Positions 40,776 through 50,647 of a stretch of 50,647 nucleotides of DNA are shown piece after piece (the first letter of the stretch is position 1; each line of letters begins with the position of its first letter). A model generated the notes under the pieces. That model had not been told where the DNA came from, searched no databases, and saw only the letters and a list, made by a program, of their open reading frames with translations. Source of the stretch: Archangium violaceum Cb vi76 (GTDB taxonomy: Bacteria > Myxococcota > Myxococcia > Myxococcales > Myxococcaceae). Position numbers and translations under genes: made by a program. The stretch lies in the NCBI RefSeq assembly GCF_000733295.1, contig NZ_JPMI01000123.1:1-50647 (forward strand). The letters run 5' to 3'.

Positions 40776-41563
40776 CGCGAGGTGCTCCCCTGGTGGCTGG
40801 TGGGGCGGTGTCTGGCGATGAGCCGCGCCGCCGCGCCGCCGCTGTAGCGCTCGCTGTGGACCAGCTCCGCGCCACAGCGGGACATCAGCTCCGAGAACTC
40901 GGGGATGCTCAGCTGGTTGATGATGCTCTCGGCCAGGTAGCGGTAGGGGGCGGTGTCCTCGACGAAGGGGCTGACGACGTGGGGCATCACCCGCCGCATC
41001 CACGTCGTGTACAGGGCTCGCCACACCTCTGAGTCGCGAGGGTAGAAGTGATCCAGGATGATCAATCGTCCGCCCGGAGCCAGCACCCGCAGCATCTCGC
41101 GCATGGCGAGCTCGGGATCCGGGAAGTTGCGGTACGTGAACGCCGTGAGCACCACGTCATACGCGGCGTCGGGCCGGTCGATGGCGCACACGTCGCCCTC
41201 GAAGTACGTGCCCTGGGCATCATGCTTCCGGGCGACGCTCAGCATGCCGGGAGACAGATCCATGCCCTCGATGCGAACGCCCGGGTATTGGCGGCGCAGG
41301 AAGCGGGTCGACTCGCCGGTACCACAGCCCACGTCCAGCACGCGATCTCCCGCGCGCAGGCCCAGGGTTCGGAGTGCCCGCCGGTACCACAGGCTGGTAT
41401 GGCCAGCGAACACCAGCAGCCGCAGGAAGTCGTAGCGGGGAGAGATGGTGTCGAAGAGCGCGCGGACGTACTCCCGCCGCGGCTCTCCCTGGAGCCGTGC
41501 GGCCTGGGCGGGTGTTGCACCCCCCTGCTCTCGAGCCTCCGACGCCCTGGTCTGTCCTCTCAT
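40772..41563 (-). CDS. UbiE/COQ5-type SAM-dependent methyltransferase
   Basis: 263 aa from ATG 41563 (GGTGAGGAG 8 nt upstream); the longer frame to 42049 runs through the HAD gene and is not coding. SAM site VLDVGCGTGESTRFL, then GMDLSPGML, GDVCAIDRPDAAYDVVLTAF, LAPGGRLIILDHFYP and the late YRYLAESIINQLSIPEFSELM, in the UbiE order. UbiE methylates menaquinone or ubiquinone precursors, but YRNFPDPELAMREM and the context do not prove that substrate. It overlaps the amidohydrolase remnant by 4 bp (ATGA). Confidence 0.83.
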   Translation of the reverse strand: MRGQTRASEAREQGGATPAQAARLQGEPRREYVRALFDTISPRYDFLRLLVFAGHTSLWYRRALRTLGLRAGDRVLDVGCGTGESTRFLRRQYPGVRIEGMDLSPGMLSVARKHDAQGTYFEGDVCAIDRPDAAYDVVLTAFTYRNFPDPELAMREMLRVLAPGGRLIILDHFYPRDSEVWRALYTTWMRRVMPHVVSPFVEDTAPYRYLAESIINQLSIPEFSELMSRCGAELVHSERYSGGAAARLIARHRPTSHQGSTSR

Positions 41564-41798
41564 CGAATGACTCCTCACCTCGAATGTCGTCCCCGACATG
41601 TGTCCCATGTCGACGCACGAATGCAACAGGGTCTCACCGAGGGCACGGCCATCCCAGAGCGCGTCCAGCTGGGCTTTGGTCTGTTCACGCTCCACCCCAT
41701 CCACGAGGGGCGCAGCCGCTCCCTCAAGGGACAGGGCTTGAAGGCCTCGTGGGGTCGCTTCGAGATTTCCGCGTCCCCCGCGCCCCGGTAGGCACCGC

Positions 41799-42449
41799 TC
41801 AGGCCGGGGGAAGGGGAGGCAGGTGCGCCAGCAGGCGCCCGAGGTCCGGCTGGAGCTCGTCCGGGGCCGCGGTGGCGAGCGTCCCGGCGTCGTGGTTGCC
41901 CCAGGTGACGGCGTAGGTGCGCAGTCCCGCCGCCTTGCCGGCATGGATGTCGTGGGTGGTATCGCCCACCATCCACAGGCCCTCGGCGGTGCCCAGCGCG
42001 GCCAGGGCCCGGTGGATGACGTCCGGGGCGGGCTTGTGGGGGAAGCCATCGGTTCCCTGCACGTAGTCCAGGGCGGGCGTCAGCCCGAGCGCCTCGACGA
42101 AGCGCCGGGCCATGTCCGTGCGCTTGGTGGTGGCGATGGCCAGCCGGTAGCCCCGCTGCCGGAGCGTCCGCAGCAGCTCGACGACGCCGGGGTAGGGGCG
42201 CGAGCGGTTGACGAAGTTGCGGGCGTAGTGCTCGCGGTAGACGGTGCACAGCGAGACCGCGTGCGCGGGCGCGAAGTGCGCGTACATGGCCTCCAGCGGA
42301 TGGCCGATGAGCGGGCGCACCTCCGCGTCGGTGGGCGCTGGCAGCCCCAGGCTCGCGAAGCCGTACTGGAAGCTGGAGATGATGTCCGGCAGCGAGTCCA
42401 CCAGCGTGCCGTCGAGGTCGAAGACGATCGTCTTGTGCGGGTGCGTCAT
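41799..42449 (-). CDS. HAD-superfamily phosphatase (phosphoglycolate-phosphatase-like)
   Basis: 216 aa from ATG 42449 (ATG 42464 possible; no clear ribosome site for either). HAD motifs: FDLDGTLVDSL (nucleophile Asp and acid Asp), the Thr of IATTKRTD, Lys in HKPAPDVI and the GDTTHDIHAGKAAG acidic motif, with an alpha-helical cap between. Matches Gph/PgmB-type phosphatases; the substrate is probably a small phosphate ester. Divergent from the GT-C gene, with only 36 bp between the starts. Confidence 0.88.
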   Translation of the reverse strand: MTHPHKTIVFDLDGTLVDSLPDIISSFQYGFASLGLPAPTDAEVRPLIGHPLEAMYAHFAPAHAVSLCTVYREHYARNFVNRSRPYPGVVELLRTLRQRGYRLAIATTKRTDMARRFVEALGLTPALDYVQGTDGFPHKPAPDVIHRALAALGTAEGLWMVGDTTHDIHAGKAAGLRTYAVTWGNHDAGTLATAAPDELQPDLGRLLAHLPPLPPA

Positions 42450-42485
42450 GGGGGCCGGTGCCATTCTGTGCTATTCGCGGCGGCG

Positions 42486-43637
42486 ATGGCGCGCAAACGC
42501 ATCCTGGCCCTCGTCACCCTGCTCCTCGCCCTGCTGGCGGCCACCTGGCAGCGCGCCCGGGCCATCGAGAAGCTGCCCCCGGACTTCGACGAGGGCATCT
42601 ACCTCCCCCTGGCGTACCGCTACGCGGAGATGGTGGAGGGAGGCCGCTGGGGCGAGCTCATGGCGTACCAGGAGAACTTCGAGCACCCACCGCTGGTGAA
42701 GCTCCTGTATGCCTCGGAGTTGTGGGTGTCCGGGACGCCCGAGCCGGAGTGGAAGACGGTGCGCGTGGGCCGCCCCATCCCGGAGCCCGCCGTGCCCGTC
42801 TTCCGGCGGACGCGCTGGCTGTCCGGGGTCATGGGCATCCTCCAGGTGGGCCTCATCGGCCTGGTCCACCCGGCGGCCGCGCTCCTGCTCGCGTTCGACT
42901 CGTACCACGTGAAGTACACCTCGCAGGCCTACCTGGAGGCCGTCCCCGGCCTCTTCGCCATCCTCGCCGTGCTCGCCTTCGAGCGGGCCCGCCGGGGTGC
43001 CCGTGAGGCGGGGCGGGGAGCGCCCTTCCAGCTCGCACCGCTCGCGCTCTCCGGGGCCCTGTTGGGCTTCACGGCCGCGGGCAAGTACCCGTACGCGATG
43101 GTGGTCGGGCTGGCCTTCCTGCCGTTCCTGGTGGGGTACGGCCGGGCCCGGTGGCGCGTGTGGGCCGCCTTCGTCCTCCCGGCGATGGCCGTGTTCGTGC
43201 TCGCGGATCCAGCCCTCTGGCCGGATCCCCTGGGGCGCCTGTGGGCGTCCGTCACGTTCCACTGGAACTATTCGCACAGCGAGCACGTGGTGCGCTCGGC
43301 GCTACCCTGGTACCAGCCGCTCTACCACCTGACGCACGCGACCCCCACCTGGTGGCACAAGGGTGTTTTCGCCACGGGCGCCACGGTCTGGGTGTTGCTG
43401 CCCCTGGCCGCCATCGGGTTGCCAGCCACGTGGCGCCAGCGCCCCGTGTGGGCCGCCTGGGCCCTGGTGGGTCTGGTGTTCCTGGTGCTCTGGTCCACCA
43501 AGTGGGCCCAGTACCTGCTGCTCGTCCTGCCTCCGCTCTGTGTCTGCGCTGGCATGGGGGTGAGCACGCTGTACGGGCTCGCGGCCTCCGTGCTGCGGCG
43601 GCGCGCGGCGGGCGGCGAGCAGCCGAGCCAGGGCTGA
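42486..43637 (+). CDS. GT-C family glycosyltransferase-like membrane protein
   Basis: 383 aa from ATG 42486. About nine membrane helices. The first loop PPDFDEGIYLPLAYRYAEMV contains the Asp-Glu expected of GT-C (GT39/PMT/ArnT) enzymes, NFEHPPLVKLLYA is the conserved second element, and AAGKYPYAMVVG resembles the usual KY/KW motif. Probably uses a polyprenyl-phosphate sugar donor for glycan or lipid modification. Short for the family. No Shine-Dalgarno; the promoter must lie within the 36-bp gap or in the HAD gene. Confidence 0.8.
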   Translation: MARKRILALVTLLLALLAATWQRARAIEKLPPDFDEGIYLPLAYRYAEMVEGGRWGELMAYQENFEHPPLVKLLYASELWVSGTPEPEWKTVRVGRPIPEPAVPVFRRTRWLSGVMGILQVGLIGLVHPAAALLLAFDSYHVKYTSQAYLEAVPGLFAILAVLAFERARRGAREAGRGAPFQLAPLALSGALLGFTAAGKYPYAMVVGLAFLPFLVGYGRARWRVWAAFVLPAMAVFVLADPALWPDPLGRLWASVTFHWNYSHSEHVVRSALPWYQPLYHLTHATPTWWHKGVFATGATVWVLLPLAAIGLPATWRQRPVWAAWALVGLVFLVLWSTKWAQYLLLVLPPLCVCAGMGVSTLYGLAASVLRRRAAGGEQPSQG

Positions 43638-43772
43638 AGGCCGCTCGAACCACCGGGACCTGGCCCCGTGGGCGCTTGGAGATGACGCTGGCCGGGCAAC
43701 CGGGCGGGGGCCCTCCGTCCTCCCCGGAGAGCATTCGTTTGCATCCAGGCGTTCTCAGGGGTTAGGGGAGGG

Positions 43773-45713
43773 ATGGGTACCCCCATGGCCACACAGACTC
43801 GCTACGCGCATCCCTTCCTCCCCGTCACCCGTGCCGACATGCAGGCCCGGGGCTGGGAGCAGCTCGACATCATCATCGTTTCCGGCGATGCGTACGTGGA
43901 CCATCCCGCTTTCGGCCCCGTCCTCATCGCCCGTTTCCTCGAGGGCCGTGGCTTCAAGGTGGGCATCATCTCCCAGCCGGACTGGCACTCCGCCGAGCCC
44001 TTCAAGGCGCTGGGCAAGCCCCGGCTCTTCTTCGGGGTGGCCGCCGGCAACCTCGACTCGATGCTCAACCGGCTCACCGCGCAGAAGAAGAACCGCTCCG
44101 AGGATCAGTACAGCCCGGGCGGGCGCACCAACTGCCGGCCGGACCGGGCCACCATCGTCTACGCCCAGCGTTGCCGCGAGGCCTACCCGGAGGTGCCCAT
44201 CGTCCTCGGTGGCATCGAGGCCTCGCTGCGCCGCATCGCCCACTACGACTACTGGAGCGACAAGGTGCGCCGCTCCATCCTCATGGACGCCAAGGCGGAC
44301 CTGCTCGTCTTCGGCATGGGCGAGCGCCCCGTCTGGGAGGTGGCCGACCGCATGCGCCGGGGCGAGCGCATCGAAGACCTCCGCGACGTGCGCGGCACCG
44401 CGTACATCATCAACGACGCGGAGATGAAGGCCCACGAGGCGGACCCGGCGAAGCGCGCCGTGGACCAGAAGGTGGTGGTGTTGCCCTCCTACGAGGAGGT
44501 GGTGGCGGACAAGCTGGCGTTCGCCCGCATGTCGCGCGACTTCCAGATGGAGACCAACCCCGGCAACGGGCGGCCCCTGGCGCAGCGGCATGGCAACCGC
44601 GCCGTCTACTTCAACCCGCCAGCGCGGCCCCTGGAGGACGGGGAAGGCAAGGGGGACAACGCGTCGGTGGCCATGGACGAGCTGTACGACCTCCACTTCA
44701 ACCGCGTCCCACACCCCATGTACAAGGAGCGCATCCCCGCCTACGAGACGGTGAAGCACTCCATCGTGCTGATGCGTGGCTGTTTCGGCGGGTGCACCTT
44801 CTGCTCCATCACCGAGCACGAGGGCCGTGTCATCCAGAGCCGCAGCGCGGAGAGCGTGCTGCGCGAGGTGCGGGCCCTGCGGCGCATGGGGGACTTCCGC
44901 GGCACCATCACGGACCTGGGTGGCCCCACGGCCAACATGTACAAGCTCAAGTGCAAGAGCGAGGACATCGAACGGCGCTGCCGCAAGCTGTCCTGTGTGC
45001 ACCCCGGCGTCTGCGAGAACCTGCAAACGGACCACGGGCCCCTCATCGACGTGATGAAGCAGGTGCGAGCGGAGGAGGGCGTCAAACACGTCTTCATCGC
45101 CAGCGGCGTGCGCTACGACCTGGCCGAGCGCTCCCCCGAGTACGTGAAGGAGCTCGCCGCGCACCACGTGGGGGGCCAGCTGTCGGTGGCGCCCGAGCAC
45201 GTGTCGCCCCGCGTGCTGGAGAAGATGAAGAAGCCCGGCATCGAGAGCTTCGAGCGCTTCCAGCACATGTTCGCCTGTGCCAGCGAGGAGGCCGGCAAGG
45301 AGCAGTACGACATCCCCTACTTCATCAGCGGCCACCCGGGCTCGGCGCTGGATGACATGGTGGAGCTGGCGCTGTGGCTGAAGCAGAACGGCAAGCGGCC
45401 GCGCCAGGTGCAGGACTTCATCCCCACGCCCATGTCCGTGGCCACGGCCATGTACTACACGGGAATGGATCCCCTGAAGATGGAGCCCGTCTACACGGCG
45501 AAGGGGCTGCGGGAGAAGCGGCTGCAGAAGGCGCTGCTGCTCTTCTGGAACCCCGAGCACTGGCCCCTGGCCCGCGAGGCGTTGCAGCAGGCCGGCCGCG
45601 AGGATCTCATCGGCCGCGGGCCGCACGCGCTGGTGCCTCCGGAGACCGCCGCCGAGGCCTCGCGCCGCAAGCAGGCCGAGGCCCGCGAGCGTCAGGAGCG
45701 GCGGGCTCGCTGA
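43773..45713 (+). CDS. YgiQ family radical SAM protein
   Basis: 646 aa (alternative start ATG 43785; AGGGGAGGG ends at the first ATG, so the second may be used). An N-terminal UPF0313 domain ([39 protein letters not shown], broken by loops), then the radical-SAM cluster [13 protein letters not shown] (Cys at about 336, 340 and 343), HPGVCENL, then the DUF3362 C-terminal part. YgiQ members are common but their reaction is unknown; they may modify RNA or protein. The charged C-terminal tail ([19 protein letters not shown]) is typical. No close partner gene. Confidence 0.9.
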   Translation: MGTPMATQTRYAHPFLPVTRADMQARGWEQLDIIIVSGDAYVDHPAFGPVLIARFLEGRGFKVGIISQPDWHSAEPFKALGKPRLFFGVAAGNLDSMLNRLTAQKKNRSEDQYSPGGRTNCRPDRATIVYAQRCREAYPEVPIVLGGIEASLRRIAHYDYWSDKVRRSILMDAKADLLVFGMGERPVWEVADRMRRGERIEDLRDVRGTAYIINDAEMKAHEADPAKRAVDQKVVVLPSYEEVVADKLAFARMSRDFQMETNPGNGRPLAQRHGNRAVYFNPPARPLEDGEGKGDNASVAMDELYDLHFNRVPHPMYKERIPAYETVKHSIVLMRGCFGGCTFCSITEHEGRVIQSRSAESVLREVRALRRMGDFRGTITDLGGPTANMYKLKCKSEDIERRCRKLSCVHPGVCENLQTDHGPLIDVMKQVRAEEGVKHVFIASGVRYDLAERSPEYVKELAAHHVGGQLSVAPEHVSPRVLEKMKKPGIESFERFQHMFACASEEAGKEQYDIPYFISGHPGSALDDMVELALWLKQNGKRPRQVQDFIPTPMSVATAMYYTGMDPLKMEPVYTAKGLREKRLQKALLLFWNPEHWPLAREALQQAGREDLIGRGPHALVPPETAAEASRRKQAEARERQERRAR

Positions 45714-45803
45714 GCAGCGCCTGTCCGCTCGCCTCCCTGGACTTCGGTCGGGGGCTCGATGGACCTACGGCGTCTGCCCGGGTCCGTTGCCACCTTTGGC
45801 CAT

Positions 45804-46253
45804 ATGACGGACCTGTTCCAGCTCTTCGCCGTATCCGCGGTGGTGATGGGGCTCTCCCAGACCCTCACCCGGGAGCGTCTCTTCGCGCCCCTGCGCGAGT
45901 GGCTCGGAGGCAAGGAGACCTGGTGCGGTTACCTGGCGTCCTGTCCCTATTGCACCTCGCACTACGTGGCCTTCGTGCTGGTGCCGCTCACGGGCACCTA
46001 TCCCATCACGGTGGTGGTGGGCGGCTGGCCAGGCACGGTGCTGAGCTGGTTCCTCTCCTCCATCCTCGTCACCGTCATCGCCGCCTTCTTCCGGGTGCTC
46101 TTCTGGTTCGTGGACGAGGCGCAGGGCCTGGTGCGCCGGCGCCAGCGCAGCGAGGAGGAGGAGATCGCCACCAGGCAGGTGGTGCGCAAGAAGGTGGAGC
46201 AGGAACTCTCCCCCGAGGCGCCGGACGAGCCGCGTCCCCCCGTCCCCCACTGA
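45804..46253 (+). CDS. DUF1360 family membrane protein
   Basis: 149 aa from ATG 45804 (ATG 45759 would give 164 aa). DUF1360 layout: an N-terminal amphipathic helix, WCGYLASCPYCTSHYVAF (two Cys-containing stretches and a CPYC pair), TYPITVVVGG, then a hydrophobic helix VLSWFLSSILVTVIAAFF. A basic/acidic tail follows. The function is unknown; small DUF1360 proteins are widely conserved in soil bacteria. Its stop is directly adjacent to the stop of the convergent CheR gene. Confidence 0.75.
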   Translation: MTDLFQLFAVSAVVMGLSQTLTRERLFAPLREWLGGKETWCGYLASCPYCTSHYVAFVLVPLTGTYPITVVVGGWPGTVLSWFLSSILVTVIAAFFRVLFWFVDEAQGLVRRRQRSEEEEIATRQVVRKKVEQELSPEAPDEPRPPVPH

Positions 46254-47111
46254 TCAAGCGCGGCGGCGGTAGAGGCGCTCCTGCGCATCCACCTCGTCGT
46301 ACTCGGTCTCGATGACGGTGTGGCGCAGCGTCTCGCCGCGTCCGAGCGCGAGCACGCCGAAGCGCCGCAGCGACTGGTTCAGCAGCCGGTACACGCGCGT
46401 CTGCAGGTCCGCGCCGAAGTAGATGAGCACGTTGCGGCAGAGGATGACGTTGAACTCGTTGAAGGTGCCGTCGCTCACCAGGTTGTGCTGGGCGAAGACG
46501 ATGTTCTTGCGCAGCGGCGCCTTGAAGATGGCGTGGTCGTAGTTGGCCGTGTAGTAGTCGCTGAAGGCGGCGGTGCCCCCGGCGCGCAGGTAGTTGGCCG
46601 TGTACTCCCGCATGTGCTCCATGGGGAAGATGCCGGACTTGGCCCGCTCCACCACGGCCGCGTTCATGTCCGTGGCGTAGATGCGGCTGCGCTCGTACAG
46701 GCCCGCCTCCATGAGGAGGATGGCCAGCGAGTACACCTCCTCACCCGTGGAGCACCCGGCGTGCCAGATGCGCACGAAGGGGGCGGAGAAGAGGTGGGGG
46801 ACCACCTTCTCCCGGAATGTCGCGAAGAAGCTCGGGTCCCGGAACATGGTGGTGGTGTTGACGGACAGGTGCTGCAGCAGCTCCTCCATGGCGGAGGAGT
46901 CGTGCAGCACCCTGGCCTGGAGCGCGGAGAGCGTCCCCAGCTTCTGGGCGTGGACCATGTTCCACACCCGCCGCCGCAGGGACGTGCGGGCATAGCCCCG
47001 GAAGTCGAGGCCGTAGCGCCGCATGATGCCCTCGAGGAGCAGGTCCAGCTCGATGTCCTCGAGGGCGTCATCACCCTCGACCGCTTCACGCACCAGCGCT
47101 TCCTTCATCAC
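46254..47111 (-). CDS. CheR-type methyltransferase downstream of a hybrid kinase
   Basis: 285 aa. CheR layout: an N-terminal helical domain with RRYGLDFRGYARTSLRRRVW, LSVNTTTMFRDPSFF, then SAM motif IWHAGCSTGEEVYSLAI, ATDMNAAVVERAKSG, FNVILCRNVLIYFGADLQ and LGRGETL. Start at 47111 after a GGGTGACGGGTG stretch. It lies 34 bp after the end of the hybrid kinase gene on the same strand, so the two are probably co-transcribed. Such a CheR may methylate a HAMP-kinase-associated receptor or the kinase itself. Confidence 0.88.
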   Translation of the reverse strand: MMKEALVREAVEGDDALEDIELDLLLEGIMRRYGLDFRGYARTSLRRRVWNMVHAQKLGTLSALQARVLHDSSAMEELLQHLSVNTTTMFRDPSFFATFREKVVPHLFSAPFVRIWHAGCSTGEEVYSLAILLMEAGLYERSRIYATDMNAAVVERAKSGIFPMEHMREYTANYLRAGGTAAFSDYYTANYDHAIFKAPLRKNIVFAQHNLVSDGTFNEFNVILCRNVLIYFGADLQTRVYRLLNQSLRRFGVLALGRGETLRHTVIETEYDEVDAQERLYRRRA

Positions 47112-47145
47112 CCGTCACCCGCTGCCCGCTCACTCGAGACGGGGA

Positions 47146-50647
<3,502 letters not shown>

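Noticed and set aside
43755-45626. 623-aa minus-strand ORF opposite YgiQ
   Set aside because: Shadow composition; YgiQ is unambiguous.

Overview
The window looks like chromosomal DNA from a myxobacterium, probably of the Cystobacter/Archangium branch. This is inferred from the very high GC content, the strong GC bias at third codon positions (which creates long antisense shadow ORFs), the many lipoproteins, a complete chemosensory operon ending in a double response regulator, DUF1592/DUF1552 proteins, and a large HAMP-repeat hybrid kinase. No rRNA, tRNA, CRISPR array, insertion sequence or prophage was recognised. Both ends are cut inside genes: a TonB-dependent receptor at the left and a hybrid histidine kinase at the right.

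Layout. (1) 1-6.6 kb: a TonB-dependent receptor with a His-rich plug, translationally coupled to a Tat-type lipoprotein, faces a convergent array of four lipoprotein genes. All four lipoproteins carry the same domain of about 130-140 residues (H-x-C-x-H, then H-x-x-Y, then a Cys at conserved spacing), fused to different partners: Big_5-like repeats, a MopE-like tail, an EGF-like Cys/His segment, or a His-rich tail. Dyads of the form AAANGCAA-N5-TTGCA precede at least two of the genes. I propose this as the undescribed system of the window, most likely a cell-surface metal-handling locus. (2) 6.7-17.5 kb: housekeeping and accessory enzymes, including a DUF2236 oxygenase, AI-2E-family permease, two SDR-type or secreted enzymes (SDR, SGNH hydrolase), a mini HExxH membrane protein, sirtuin, GNAT, polysaccharide deacetylase, and an operon of LsrG-like monooxygenase, Fe-alcohol dehydrogenase, a 72-aa protein and a FIST sensor protein. 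(3) 17.6-22.3 kb: a 224-aa protein of unknown function with two perfect 27-bp dyad repeats upstream, then a DUF1552/DUF1592 pair in which the cytochrome-like DUF1592 protein carries a C-terminal cellulose-binding module.

(4) 22.9-31.2 kb: a seven-gene chemosensory operon (CheW, CheR-TPR, CheW-like, CHASE3-MCP, CheA-REC, CheB, REC-REC). Every junction is a 4-bp start/stop overlap. (5) 31.2-47.1 kb: membrane and metabolic genes, including a zinc-ribbon M50-like protein, two GT-C type membrane proteins, a ferritin-like protein, an exported SDR-like lipoprotein, an M19-like dipeptidase, a DUF4442 thioesterase-like protein, an SDR, a sterol desaturase-like hydroxylase, an amidohydrolase pseudogene, a UbiE-like methyltransferase, a HAD phosphatase, YgiQ and DUF1360. 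(6) 46.3-50.6 kb: a second CheR next to the multi-HAMP, GAF, kinase, triple-receiver hybrid kinase.

Start codons were chosen by Shine-Dalgarno spacing, signal peptides and family length; many differ from the longest ORF. All family assignments come from reading motifs, not from searches.
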